63,242 bases of DNA. It comes from Frateuria defendens (GTDB taxonomy: Bacteria; Pseudomonadota; Gammaproteobacteria; Xanthomonadales; Rhodanobacteraceae). The translations under genes and the position numbers were made by a program. The notes under the pieces were generated by a model that saw nothing but the letters and a program-made list of their open reading frames with translations, did not search any database and was not told where the DNA came from. The stretch is taken from positions 1-63,242 of the forward strand of contig NZ_LFQR01000103.1 of the NCBI RefSeq assembly GCF_001182895.1, read 5' to 3'. Shown piece after piece: positions 26,351-35,953 of the stretch (positions within the stretch are counted from its first letter, which is position 1; each line of letters starts with the position of its first letter).

Positions 26351-27364
26351 ATGCCTGACCGACTCGCCACTGGACCGCCTATGTCCCCCGACGAACTGAC
26401 CTTGCTGGCCAAGCTCTACTACATCGACGGACTGACCCAGGAGGACCTGGCCAGGCGCTTCCACGTCTCGCGCGCCAAGGTCGGGCGGCTGCTGCGGCAT
26501 GCCCAGGACGAGGGCATCGTGGAGATCCGCGTGCGCCACCATCCGGGTGCGACCCAGGCGCTGGAGCAGGCCCTGATCGGCCGTTTCGGCATCCAGCAGG
26601 CGATCATCTCGGTCGACCACGCGGACCCGGACCGGCAGCGCGAGCTGCTGGCCGGGCTGGTGGCCAGCCACCTGGACCGCATCCTGACCGACCGCGGCAT
26701 CGTGGCCGTGGGGGTGGGGCGCAACATCAGCGCCGTCTCCCATCACGCGGTCTCCGGCACGCGCCGCGCTTGCTCGTTCGTCTGCGCCATCGGCGGCTCC
26801 TACCGGGGCGGCGAGGCGATGAACGCCGACCACATCAGCCGCCGCCTCGCGGCGCGCTTCGGCGGCGACAGCGAAACCCTCTATGCGCCGGCCCTGGTGG
26901 ACGATGCCGCCCAGCGCGCCAGCCTGCTGGCCAACGACACGGTGCACCAGTCGCTGGCGCGGGCGCAGCGCGCGGACATCGCGCTGATCGGCATCGGCGA
27001 CCTGCTCAACGACGGCAACATCGAGCGCCTCGGCTGGTTCTCGCCGGAGGAGATCGCCGAGGCCAAGCGCGCGGGCGCCGTGGCGGACGTGATGGGTTAC
27101 AACTTCATCGACATCCACGGCCGCCCGATCACCGAGGAAAGCGAGCGCCATGCCATCGGGCTGTCCATCGAAGACCTGCGGCGCATCCCCAACGTGATCG
27201 CCGTGGCCAGCGAGCCGACCAAGATCACCGGCATCCTCGGCGCGCTGCGCAGCGGCGTGGTCAATACGCTGGCGGTCACCCAGGCGGTGGCGCAGACAGT
27301 GCTCAGCCTGGCTGCGGCGGCCAGCGGCCCGGCCCCGCCGCAGGCATCGGCGCCTGCGGCATGA
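26351..27364 (+). CDS. SorC/DeoR-type sugar-responsive transcriptional regulator
   Basis: Cytoplasmic regulator of about 337 residues. The N-terminal helix-turn-helix is LYYIDGLTQEDLARRFHVSRAKVGRLL. The remainder is the SorC sugar-phosphate-binding domain (VGRNISAV, CAIGGSYRGGEAMNADHISRRLA, IALIGIGDL, DIHGRPI, GVVNTLAVTQAVAQTVL), an NagB-like fold that senses a sugar or polyol phosphate. It is divergent from the polyol operon, which it presumably controls. ATGs at 26291, 26351 and 26381 are in frame; none has a clear ribosome-binding site, and the domain begins after 26381. Confidence 0.9.
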   Translation: MPDRLATGPPMSPDELTLLAKLYYIDGLTQEDLARRFHVSRAKVGRLLRHAQDEGIVEIRVRHHPGATQALEQALIGRFGIQQAIISVDHADPDRQRELLAGLVASHLDRILTDRGIVAVGVGRNISAVSHHAVSGTRRACSFVCAIGGSYRGGEAMNADHISRRLAARFGGDSETLYAPALVDDAAQRASLLANDTVHQSLARAQRADIALIGIGDLLNDGNIERLGWFSPEEIAEAKRAGAVADVMGYNFIDIHGRPITEESERHAIGLSIEDLRRIPNVIAVASEPTKITGILGALRSGVVNTLAVTQAVAQTVLSLAAAASGPAPPQASAPAA

Positions 27365-27466
27365 GCGCGCAGGTCCGGACGGCAAGGGCCACCCTGGCGA
27401 CCGGGCAGGCCGGGGGGCGATGGCCTTGCCCGGGTGGGGACCTAATTCTGGAACGACAGAGTTCAG

Positions 27467-27496
27467 TTAACCCGAATACAACAAACGGCCTATATC
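27467..27496 (+). promoter_or_regulatory. candidate sigma-70 promoter for the NlpC/P60 gene
   Basis: TTAACC (27467-27472) and TATATC (27491-27496) lie 18 bases apart, each four of six to consensus, in an AT-rich patch unlike its surroundings. Start of transcription would be near 27503, just before the leader hairpin. Confidence 0.5.
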
Positions 27497-27506
27497 GCTT
27501 TGCTAA

Positions 27507-27579
27507 GTTCACGACTCCATCACGTCGGGCGCCTGGGGGCGTGCGGCTAATCCCGTGAACGGCAAGGGGAATTTTCCCG
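27507..27579 (+). promoter_or_regulatory. structured 5' leader of the NlpC/P60 gene
   Basis: GTTCACG (27507-27513) pairs with CGTGAAC (27554-27560), closing a 40-base GC-rich interior. Right after it GGGAA (27567-27571) can pair with TTCCC (27574-27578), which would hide the ribosome-binding site AAGGGG just before the ATG. I do not recognise a known riboswitch class. Confidence 0.4.
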
Positions 27580-27580
27580 C

Positions 27581-28303
27581 ATGACCATCAAGCGATCGAT
27601 CCTTGTTGCCGCCCTGATTGCCGCCACGTTCGCCGCCGGATCGCTCCAGGCCAAGACCGCTCCCAGTTCCAGCCCCTCCCGTTCCACCCCCAGCTCCACC
27701 CCCGCCGGCTCCAGCAACACCCTCGCCAGCAACGCCGCCGCCGCTTCGGCCGCCGCCTTCTCCCCCTCCGCGATGAACCAGCTGCCGGCTTTCAATCCGG
27801 CGCCGATGCTTGCCCAGTCCACGGTTCCTGCGGACCTCGAGTCGCTGCTGGCGGCCTTCGAGGGGGCGGGCGGCTCCGCCGCCGGCGAGCAGGTCGGCGG
27901 GCTGCGCCAGTCGCTGATCAAGCTGGCGATGAGGCTGCGCGACATCCGCTACGTGCGCGGCGGCCACGATCCGTCCACCGGCTTCGATTGCAGCGGCTTC
28001 GTGCGCTACGTGTTCGCGCATGCGGTCGGGCTGGAGCTGCCGTCCAACTCGGCCAGCCAGTTCCTGGCGGGCCTGAAGGTGCGGCGCAGCCAGATGCAGG
28101 CGGGCGACCTGGTGTTCTTCCGCACCGCCGGCCGCCACGGCAACGGGCGCGTCTCGCATGTGGGCATCTACCTCGACAACGGCCGCTTCATCCACTCGCC
28201 CTCGCACGGCAAGAGCGTGGAAGTGTCCAGCCTCGACGAGACCTATTGGGCGCAGCGCTTCGCCGGCGCCCGCCGCCCGGGTGGCATCGCCCAGAACGGC
28301 TGA
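27581..28303 (+). CDS. NlpC/P60 family cell-wall hydrolase
   Basis: Secreted peptidoglycan endopeptidase of 240 residues, probably cleaving D-Glu-meso-DAP bonds. A signal peptide (cleavage about LQA-KT) leads into a Ser/Pro/Thr-rich linker (25-65). The C40 domain has catalytic Cys137 in FDCSGFVRYVF, GDLVFFRTAG, and catalytic His193 in VSHVGIYLDNGRFIHSPS. The ATG follows a purine-rich AAGGGG inside a possible hairpin. It is monocistronic: it has its own promoter and a strong terminator. Confidence 0.93.
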   Translation: MTIKRSILVAALIAATFAAGSLQAKTAPSSSPSRSTPSSTPAGSSNTLASNAAAASAAAFSPSAMNQLPAFNPAPMLAQSTVPADLESLLAAFEGAGGSAAGEQVGGLRQSLIKLAMRLRDIRYVRGGHDPSTGFDCSGFVRYVFAHAVGLELPSNSASQFLAGLKVRRSQMQAGDLVFFRTAGRHGNGRVSHVGIYLDNGRFIHSPSHGKSVEVSSLDETYWAQRFAGARRPGGIAQNG

Positions 28304-28329
28304 CACGAAGCCCAAAGGATTCCGACGAA

Positions 28330-28358
28330 GAGCCGCCGCAAGGCGGCTCGTTTTTTTT
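28330..28358 (+). terminator. rho-independent terminator
   Basis: GAGCCGCC-GCAA-GGCGGCTC followed after one G by eight T residues, 27 bases after the NlpC/P60 stop. This is a textbook intrinsic terminator. Confidence 0.95.
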
Positions 28359-28430
28359 CGTGGGCCGGCGCCGCGCTTGCCATGGGCCGCGCCGGCTCCA
28401 TATCGTTTGACGATTGCAACAGGAGCGCTC

Positions 28431-28961
28431 ATGTCACTCGCCAAGCTACTCGAACTCCCCGGCGTCACTGCCCAGCCGGAGGCCGCCACCCAGGGCTACG
28501 TGTTCAACCACACGATGATCCGCGTGAAGGACGTGGCCAAGTCGCTGGATTTCTACACCCGCGTGCTGGGTTTCGTGCCGGTCTACGAGATGGATTTCCC
28601 CGAGGCGGAGTTCACCAACTACTACCTGGTGCTGCGCGCCGACCGCGCGGCCATTCCGGAGGACGACGCGGCGCGCCTGGCGTGGGCGCTGGCCCAGCCG
28701 GGCGTGCTGGAGCTGACCTACAACTACGGCACCGAGCAGGACCCGGCGTTCCACTACCACCATGGCAACGGCGAGCCGCGCGGCTTCGGCCACCTGTGCG
28801 TGTCGGTGCCGGACGTGAAGGCCGCCTGCGAGCGCTTCGAGCAGTTGGGCGTGCCGTTCCAGAAGCGCCTGACGGACGGGCGCATGAAGCACATCGCCTT
28901 CATCAAGGATCCGGACGGCTACTGGATCGAGATCCTGCAGCCGACGCCATTCGCCGCCTGA
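28431..28961 (+). CDS. gloA: lactoylglutathione lyase (glyoxalase I)
   Basis: Metal-dependent enzyme of 176 residues that isomerises the methylglyoxal-glutathione hemithioacetal to S-lactoylglutathione. It has the extended form typical of proteobacterial and eukaryotic enzymes, with FNHTMIRVKDVAKSLDFYTRVLGF, ELTYNYGTEQD, GFGHLCVSVPDV and FIKDPDGYWIEILQP; the His and Glu ligands sit in these segments. AGGAG precedes ATG 28431 at good spacing. It is not in an obvious operon, but glutathione-linked frmA and frmB lie 1-3 kb downstream. Confidence 0.95.
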   Translation: MSLAKLLELPGVTAQPEAATQGYVFNHTMIRVKDVAKSLDFYTRVLGFVPVYEMDFPEAEFTNYYLVLRADRAAIPEDDAARLAWALAQPGVLELTYNYGTEQDPAFHYHHGNGEPRGFGHLCVSVPDVKAACERFEQLGVPFQKRLTDGRMKHIAFIKDPDGYWIEILQPTPFAA

Positions 28962-28974
28962 GTCCACGCCTGGG

Positions 28975-29006
28975 AAGGCCGGCGCGCGGCGATGCGCGCC
29001 GGCCTT
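28975..29006. terminator. strong GC hairpin between gloA and the rhomboid gene
   Basis: AAGGCCGGCGCGC and GCGCGCCGGCCTT are perfect complements around GGCGAT, 13 bases after the gloA stop and just before the rhomboid start. No T-run follows, so it may attenuate or protect RNA and not fully terminate. Confidence 0.55.
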
Positions 29007-29025
29007 GCCGCCTTCGAGACCCCTC

Positions 29026-29640
29026 ATGCCATTCCAGCTGCCGCCGGTCACCCGCTATCTGCTGATCGCCAACGTCGCAGTCTTCCTGCTGCAGCAGCTG
29101 GCGCCGCAGGCGCTGGCCTATTTCGCGCTGTGGCCGCTGGACAGCGGCCTCTTCGGCGTCTGGCAGATCGTCACCAACGCCTTCATGCACGGCAGCGTGC
29201 CCCATCTGCTGTTCAACATGCTGGCGCTGTACATGTTCGGCGGGCCGATCGAGCGGCTGTTCGGCGGGCGGCCTTTCGCCGTGTATTACTTCGTCTGCCT
29301 GATCGTGGCCTCGGTGCTGCAGCTCCTGGTGCTGCGCTACTTCCTGCACGACGCGGTGACGCCCACGGTGGGGGCGTCCGGCGCGATCTTCGGCCTGCTG
29401 CTGGCCTTCGGCATGATGTATCCGCAGGAGAAGGTGTACCTGATGTTCCTGCCGATCCCGATGCCGGCGTGGCTGTTCGTGACCGGCTATGCGCTGGTCG
29501 AGCTGGTGTCTGGCGTCACCGGCTGGATGCCCGGCGTGGCGCATTTCGCCCACCTGGGCGGCATGCTCGGCGGCTGGGTGTTGATCCAGTACTGGCGCGG
29601 GCGCCTGCCGCTCAAGCCGCGCCGCCGCCTGATGCGCTGA
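29026..29640 (+). CDS. rhomboid family intramembrane serine protease
   Basis: Six-helix membrane protease of 204 residues that cuts transmembrane substrates. The catalytic Ser118 is in VGASGAIFGLLLAFG, with the partner His176 in AHFAHLGGMLGGW. The HGSVPHLLFNMLALYMFG motif on helix 2 is also conserved. ATG 29026 is used; an upstream TTG at 29005 lies in the hairpin. It is the minimal bacterial core with no added domains. The substrate is unknown. Confidence 0.93.
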   Translation: MPFQLPPVTRYLLIANVAVFLLQQLAPQALAYFALWPLDSGLFGVWQIVTNAFMHGSVPHLLFNMLALYMFGGPIERLFGGRPFAVYYFVCLIVASVLQLLVLRYFLHDAVTPTVGASGAIFGLLLAFGMMYPQEKVYLMFLPIPMPAWLFVTGYALVELVSGVTGWMPGVAHFAHLGGMLGGWVLIQYWRGRLPLKPRRRLMR

Positions 29641-29662
29641 GGCGCGCTTTCCCTTTCCCCGA

Positions 29663-29702
29663 CGGCTGCCCCGACGGCGTGCGTGCGCCGCCGGGGCAGC
29701 CG
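29663..29702. terminator. long near-perfect hairpin after the rhomboid gene
   Basis: CGGCTGCCCCG (29663-29673) pairs with CGGGGCAGCCG (29692-29702), with an inner CGGCG/CGCCG stem. It separates the rhomboid gene from the frm promoter. No T-run, so the terminator role is probable but not certain. Confidence 0.55.
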
Positions 29703-29741
29703 TGCGTCTTGCGCGCGACCGTTGCGGCCGGCTAGCATTGA

Positions 29742-31219
<1,478 letters not shown>

Positions 31220-31222
31220 CGA

Positions 31223-31304
31223 TGTGGGGGCGCAGCTTGTGCGCGGGCAGCCTGCGCAGCGGCAAGGCCGTCGCGCCGCGGTCGCGCGCAAGGCGCGCTC
31301 CTAC
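31223..31304. repeat. REP-like extragenic palindrome, copy C, inside frmRAB
   Basis: Third copy of the 83-bp element, in the frmA-frmB gap and in the same orientation as copy B. The right arm GCGCGCAAGGCGCGCTCCTA is intact; the left arm TGTGGGGGCGCAGCTTGTGC has diverged. It starts 3 bases after the frmA stop and ends 12 bases before frmB. Confidence 0.88.
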
Positions 31305-31316
31305 TGGAGACGCAAT

Positions 31317-32156
31317 ATGAGCGATCTCGAACGCCTCGAACACCGCGCTTGCTTCGGCGGCTGGCAGGACGTGTACCGGCACGCTTCCTCCGCGCTCGGC
31401 TGCGCGATGAACCTCGCCGTCTACCTGCCGCCGCAGGCGCAGCACCGCCGGCTGCCGGTGCTGTACTGGCTCTCGGGCCTGACCTGCACCGAGCAGAACT
31501 TCATCACCAAGGCCGGCGCGCAGCGCTACGCGGCCGAGCACGGGCTGATCCTGGTCGCGCCGGACACCAGCCCGCGCGGCGCCGAGGTGGCGGACGATGC
31601 CGGCTACGACCTGGGCCAGGGCGCGGGCTTCTACGTCGATGCCACGCAGGCGCCGTGGGCCGCGCACTACCGCATGCACGAATACGTGGTGCACGAACTG
31701 CCGGCCTTGATCGAGGCCGCCTTCCCGGCCAGCGCCGCGCGCGCGGTCAGCGGTCACTCGATGGGCGGCCACGGCGCGCTGGTGGCGGCGCTGCGCCATC
31801 CTGGGCGCTACCGCAGCGTGTCGGCGTTCTCGCCGATCGTGGCGCCGAGCCGGGTGCCCTGGGGCGAGAAGGCCTTCGGCGCCTACCTGGGGGCCGACCG
31901 CGAGGCGTGGAAGGCGTGGGACGCCTGCGAGCTGGTGGCCTCGGCCAGGGAGAAGCTGCCGCTGCTGGTCGACCAGGGCGACGCCGACGAATTCCTCGCC
32001 GGCCAGCTCAAGCCCGAACTGCTCGCTGCCGCCTGCCACGCCGCCGGCCATCCGTTCGCATGGCGCAAGCAGCCGGGCTACGACCACAGCTATTACTTCG
32101 TGGCGAGCTTCATCGGCGAGCACATCGCGCACCATGCCGAGGCCTTGCGGGGCTGA
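31317..32156 (+). CDS. frmB: S-formylglutathione hydrolase
   Basis: Esterase D family alpha/beta hydrolase of 279 residues that splits S-formylglutathione into formate and glutathione, the last step of the frm pathway. The nucleophile Ser148 lies in SGHSMGGHGAL. The oxyanion region is YWLSGLTCTEQNF. The acid and His of the triad fit LVDQGDADEFL and PGYDHSYYFVASFIGEH. GGAGA just after the REP element serves as the ribosome-binding site. Confidence 0.96.
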   Translation: MSDLERLEHRACFGGWQDVYRHASSALGCAMNLAVYLPPQAQHRRLPVLYWLSGLTCTEQNFITKAGAQRYAAEHGLILVAPDTSPRGAEVADDAGYDLGQGAGFYVDATQAPWAAHYRMHEYVVHELPALIEAAFPASAARAVSGHSMGGHGALVAALRHPGRYRSVSAFSPIVAPSRVPWGEKAFGAYLGADREAWKAWDACELVASAREKLPLLVDQGDADEFLAGQLKPELLAAACHAAGHPFAWRKQPGYDHSYYFVASFIGEHIAHHAEALRG

Positions 32157-32248
32157 CGGCTTCGCGCGGAGCGCGGTTGGCCCGAGGGGCCGGTCGAAGG
32201 AAGGCGCACCGACCTGCGGCTGCCGGGCCAGCTGCGCGCTGCAATCGC

Positions 32249-32360
32249 CTGCCCCTGTTCGCAGGGGGAGGCCAGGAGGGGATGAACACTTGCCTTGAGG
32301 CATCGAATGCCAAGGCAAGTGCCCGCCCCGCCCTAGTCCTCCCTGCAAGCAGGGGAGGGA
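32249..32360. repeat. extragenic cluster of three hairpins between frmB and rapA
   Basis: GCCCCTG-ttcg-CAGGGGG (32250-32268), ACTTGCCTTG..CAAGGCAAGT (32288-32320, with an inner GGCAT/ATGCC stem), and CTCCCTGC-aa-GCAGGGGAG (about 32339-32358). The two GC hairpins flank the longer one. It lies where two genes converge and could stop transcription from both sides. It resembles dispersed extragenic repeats of Xanthomonadales. Confidence 0.65.
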
Positions 32361-32379
32361 AACAGGGCAGGCCGGGCGC

Positions 32380-35217
32380 TCAGCGCAGCGCGAGGAAGTC
32401 TGCGCTCACCACGAAGCGCACTGCATCCAGCCGCAGCCGTGAAGAAGGCAGGGCATCGAGCAGGGCGGTGCGCTCGGCGGCGACGGCGGCGATCTCCGGC
32501 TCGCCGATCGCCGGGTTGACCTTGCCGAGCGCGATCAGTCGGGCCAGTTCCGCATCCAACTCGTCCGTGGCCTGCCGCACCGCCTCGGCGATGCGCACCT
32601 CGGCCTGCTCGCGGCCCAGCGCCTCGGCCTTCTCCAGCATCGGCGGCACCAGCTTGGCGAGGAACTTGCGGTAGCGGGCCACCTCGATGGTGCGGTCGCC
32701 GGCCTTGCGCAGGGCGATCTCGCTGGGCTCGAAATCGCGGCGCTCGGCCAGGCGCGTATCCACCGTGACGAGCAGCGGCACGGCCGGCAGGAAGCGCTCG
32801 GCGTCCAGCTGCCGGTCGGCCACGCATTCGAGCACGAACACGGCCTGCAACAGCGCACTGCGCGGCGGCAGCAGGTCGTCGACCATGAAGGCGGCGTTGC
32901 CCTGTTCGCCCGACAGCACCAGGTCGAGCGCGCCGGCCACGATGGGGTGGTCCAGCCGCAGCAGCGGCAGTTCCTCGCGCGTCAGCGCCACCTCGCGCGA
33001 GAAGGTCGCCGACAGCGGGCCCTCGGCGAAGCCGGGCAGGGCATCGGTGGAGAGGTATTGCGGGTCGAGCAGCAGCACGTTGCCGCCCAACTCTTCCGCG
33101 TGGATGCCGAACTGTTCCAGCAGGCGTTGCGCGAAGCCGTCGCGGCCGGAGTCGTGGTCTTCGGCGGCGAAGGCGCGGGCCAGCTCGTCGGCGTGCAGGT
33201 CGCGGCGGGCGGCCAGTTCCAGCAGGTGGTCGCGGCCGGCGCGGATCAGCTCGGCCAGCTCCTCGTGACCGGCGCGCGTCTCGGCGACCAGCACGTCCAG
33301 TTCCTGGTCGCGACCGTCGTCGCCGCGCGCGTGCTCGCCGGCGAGGCGGGCCAGCGCGTCGCCGTAGCGGCGCAGCAGCTCGCGGCCGTCGGCGGGGCTG
33401 TGGCGGAAGGCGTCCAGGCCCTCGTCGTACCAGCGCGCCAGCATGTGCTGGGCGCTGTTCTCCACTGCGAGCAGGTGGATGGTGATGTCGTGCGCCTGGC
33501 CGATGCGGTCGAGGCGGCCAATGCGCTGCTCGAGCAGGTCCGGGTCCAGCGGCAGGTCCCACAGCACGAGCCGGTGCGCGAACTGGAAGTTGCGGCCCTC
33601 CGAGCCGATCTCCGAGCACAGCAGCAGGCGCGCGCCGCCGGGCTGGGCGAAGAAGGCCGCGTTGCGGTCGCGCTGCACGATGCCCAGGCCCTCGTGGAAG
33701 CGCGCCACGCCGACGCCGCTCTTGGTGCGCAGCGCTTCTTCCAGCGCCAGCACCTTGGCCTGGCTGCGGCAGATCAGCAGGAACTTGTCCTGCGGATGGG
33801 CATCGAGCAGGGCCACCAGCGTGTCGACGCGCGGGTCGTCCGCATAGTCGAATTCGAGCGTGGGCGGCGGCTGCTGGATATCGGCATGGAACTCGGCCAG
33901 CAGCGCCTGGCGGCGCTCGTCGCCGACGCCGTCGGCATCGACCAGCTCGAACGACGGTACCCGCTGCGGGAAACCGCCGATGCCGGCGCGGCGGTTGCGG
34001 AACATCACGCGGCCGGTGCCGTGGCGGTCGATCAGCGCATCGACCAGGGCCTGCGCGTTGGCGGGCTCCCCGGGTGCGGCGAGGTAGGCGTCGAGCGCGG
34101 CGTCGCCGTGCACGCGGGCGGCGAGCAGGGCGCGCTGCGCCTCCTCGAGCGCGCGGCCGGAAAGCAGTGAGTCGGCGATCTGCGACAGCGCCTGGTATTC
34201 GCCCGCTTCGGCGAGGTAGGCGTCGAGGTCGTGGTAGCGCTGCGGGTCGAGCAGGCGCAGGCGGGCGAAGTGGCCGCTGCGGCCGAGCTGCTCGGGCGTG
34301 GCGGTGAGCAGGATCACGCCGGGCGTGGCGGCGGCGAGCTGCTCCACCAGCGCGTAGCGCGGGCTTGCCGCCTCCGGCGTCCAGGCCAGGTGGTGCGCCT
34401 CGTCCACCACCAGCAGATCCCACTGCGCGTCGAGCAATTGCTGCGCGCGCTTGGGCGCGTGCTCGAGGAAACCGAAGTCGGCGATCACCAACTGGTCGTC
34501 CTCGAACGGGTTGCTGCCGCCAGATTGCTCCAGCGCCTCGCAGCGCTCCTCGTCGTAGATGGCGAAGTTGAGGTTGAAGCGCCGCAGCAGCTCCACGAAC
34601 CACTGGTAGACCAGCGTCTCGGGCACCAGCACCAGCGCACGCTGGGCGCGGCCGGCGGCGAGCTGGCGGGCGAGGATCATGCTCGCCTCGATGGTCTTGC
34701 CCAGGCCCACCTCGTCGGCCAGCAGCACGCGCGGCGGACGGCGCGCGGCGGCGATGCCGGCCACGCGCAGCTGGTGTGGCACCAGGCCGATGCGCGCGGC
34801 GCCCAGGCCCCAGGCCGGCGAGCGGCGGGCGTCGGCGCGGCGGCGCAGGGCGTCCAGGCGCAGCTCGAACTGCGCCACCGGATCGGTGCGCCCGCCCACC
34901 AGGCGATCGTCCGCCTGGCTCACGCTCTGCTCGTCGTCGAGCTGGCCCTCGTGCAGCTCGCGGCCTTCGCCGCGGTAGATCAGGAGATCTTCGCGCACCT
35001 CCACCTGCTCGACCAGGAAGGCGATCCCCTTGCCGGCCACGCGCTGGCCGGCGCGGAACTCGGCGCGAACCAGCGGTGCGGAATCCACCGCATAGGGACG
35101 CAGCACGCCGGCCTTGGCGAACAGCACCTGCACGCCGCGTCCTTCGACGCGCAGCACGGTGCCGAGACCGAGCTCCGGCTCGGCAGTGGAGATCCAGCGT
35201 TGACCAGGTACGTACAT
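32380..35217 (-). CDS. rapA: RNA polymerase-associated protein RapA (SNF2-type ATPase)
   Basis: ATP-driven translocase of 945 residues that frees stalled RNA polymerase for recycling. The N-terminal Tudor-like domain begins MYVPGQRWISTAEPELGLGTV. The SNF2 motor has motif I LLADEVGLGKTIEASMI, motif II VDEAHH, motif III LLTATPEQLGRSGHFARLRLLDP (core LLTATPEQLG), motif V SEIGSEGRNFQFA and motif VI EQRIGRLDRIGQAHDI. The C-terminal half matches E. coli RapA (968 residues) throughout. The frame stays open upstream of ATG 35217, but only this start matches the family N-terminus. Confidence 0.97.
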   Translation of the reverse strand: MYVPGQRWISTAEPELGLGTVLRVEGRGVQVLFAKAGVLRPYAVDSAPLVRAEFRAGQRVAGKGIAFLVEQVEVREDLLIYRGEGRELHEGQLDDEQSVSQADDRLVGGRTDPVAQFELRLDALRRRADARRSPAWGLGAARIGLVPHQLRVAGIAAARRPPRVLLADEVGLGKTIEASMILARQLAAGRAQRALVLVPETLVYQWFVELLRRFNLNFAIYDEERCEALEQSGGSNPFEDDQLVIADFGFLEHAPKRAQQLLDAQWDLLVVDEAHHLAWTPEAASPRYALVEQLAAATPGVILLTATPEQLGRSGHFARLRLLDPQRYHDLDAYLAEAGEYQALSQIADSLLSGRALEEAQRALLAARVHGDAALDAYLAAPGEPANAQALVDALIDRHGTGRVMFRNRRAGIGGFPQRVPSFELVDADGVGDERRQALLAEFHADIQQPPPTLEFDYADDPRVDTLVALLDAHPQDKFLLICRSQAKVLALEEALRTKSGVGVARFHEGLGIVQRDRNAAFFAQPGGARLLLCSEIGSEGRNFQFAHRLVLWDLPLDPDLLEQRIGRLDRIGQAHDITIHLLAVENSAQHMLARWYDEGLDAFRHSPADGRELLRRYGDALARLAGEHARGDDGRDQELDVLVAETRAGHEELAELIRAGRDHLLELAARRDLHADELARAFAAEDHDSGRDGFAQRLLEQFGIHAEELGGNVLLLDPQYLSTDALPGFAEGPLSATFSREVALTREELPLLRLDHPIVAGALDLVLSGEQGNAAFMVDDLLPPRSALLQAVFVLECVADRQLDAERFLPAVPLLVTVDTRLAERRDFEPSEIALRKAGDRTIEVARYRKFLAKLVPPMLEKAEALGREQAEVRIAEAVRQATDELDAELARLIALGKVNPAIGEPEIAAVAAERTALLDALPSSRLRLDAVRFVVSADFLALR

Positions 35218-35415
35218 CGGGAACTTCGTGGCGGCGAGGACTTGCGCGGGGCGCCGATTATCCGTCGCCACCCGCAGCATGCCTAGCCTGCATCGCAAGA
35301 ATCGGCGCGGACACGAGCGCGCGGCGATGCCGGACGCAGGCCGCTGCGCGCAGTCTCTGGCGGGCGTTCGAGGGATGCCGCGGGCAGCGGCGTGGTGCGT
35401 TGCCGCTTGAGCGGG

Positions 35416-35427
35416 TTGCGTACGCAA
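35416..35427. promoter_or_regulatory. perfect 12-bp palindrome in the rapA upstream region
   Basis: TTGCGTACGCAA lies in the 247-base divergent gap between rapA and the DUF4442 gene, 38 bases before the latter's likely start. It may be an operator. The rest of the gap shows no other clear element. Confidence 0.4.
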
Positions 35428-35464
35428 ACGTATGTTTCGCGCTTCGACGACGCGGAGCCTGGCG

Positions 35465-35944
35465 ATGCAGTGGTCCTCACCCGTGCTGGCGATGTGGCGG
35501 CGCCTGCGGCGCTGGCCGTGCGGCGGCTGGCTGTTCACGCGGGCGGTGTGCCTCAAGGCGCCGTACTTCGCCAGTATCGCGCCGCGCATCCTGCAACTGG
35601 AGCCGGCGCTGTGCGTGGGCACGATCCGCCGGCACCGGCGCATCACCAATCACCTGGGCACCATCCACGCCATCGCCCTGTGCAACCTCGCCGAGCTGGT
35701 CGGTGGCCTGATGACCGACGTGAGCATTCCGCCGGACATGCGCTGGATCCCGCGCGGCATGCAGGTGCGCTACTTGAAAAAGGCGCTGGGCACGCTGACG
35801 GCGACGGCGAAGCCCGCCCAGCCGTTCCGTTCGGCCGATGCGGGCTACGAGGCCGCGGTGGCGGTGACCGTGGTCGATGCGCGGGGCGAGGCGGTGTTCG
35901 ACACCGTCATCGCCATGTGGGTGAGCCCGCGCCCGCGCGCGTAG
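35465..35944 (+). CDS. DUF4442 hotdog-fold thioesterase-like protein (first copy)
   Basis: Hotdog-fold protein of 159 residues of the acyl-CoA thioesterase superfamily. Family features are the central helix region HLGTIHAIALCNLAELVGGLMTDVSIP and the strands RWIPRGMQVRYLKKALGTLTATA. The ATG at 35465 is preferred (GGAG 8 bases upstream) over 35432. It converges on a LysR gene with a 9-base gap. A second, shorter DUF4442 protein is encoded at 49911-50363. The substrate is unknown. Confidence 0.8.
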   Translation: MQWSSPVLAMWRRLRRWPCGGWLFTRAVCLKAPYFASIAPRILQLEPALCVGTIRRHRRITNHLGTIHAIALCNLAELVGGLMTDVSIPPDMRWIPRGMQVRYLKKALGTLTATAKPAQPFRSADAGYEAAVAVTVVDARGEAVFDTVIAMWVSPRPRA

Positions 35945-35953
35945 GCCGGGCGT

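Noticed and set aside
27507-27579. Leader of the NlpC/P60 gene considered as a ydaO (c-di-AMP) or GEMM riboswitch
   Set aside because: Only GGCTAATCC-like fragments resemble ydaO; the conserved core and length are missing, and c-di-AMP signalling is not expected in this group.
29707-29720. TCTTGCGCGCGACC as a fourth REP copy
   Set aside because: Only one half-arm of about 12 bases is present, without the GTAGGAGC end or a partner arm.
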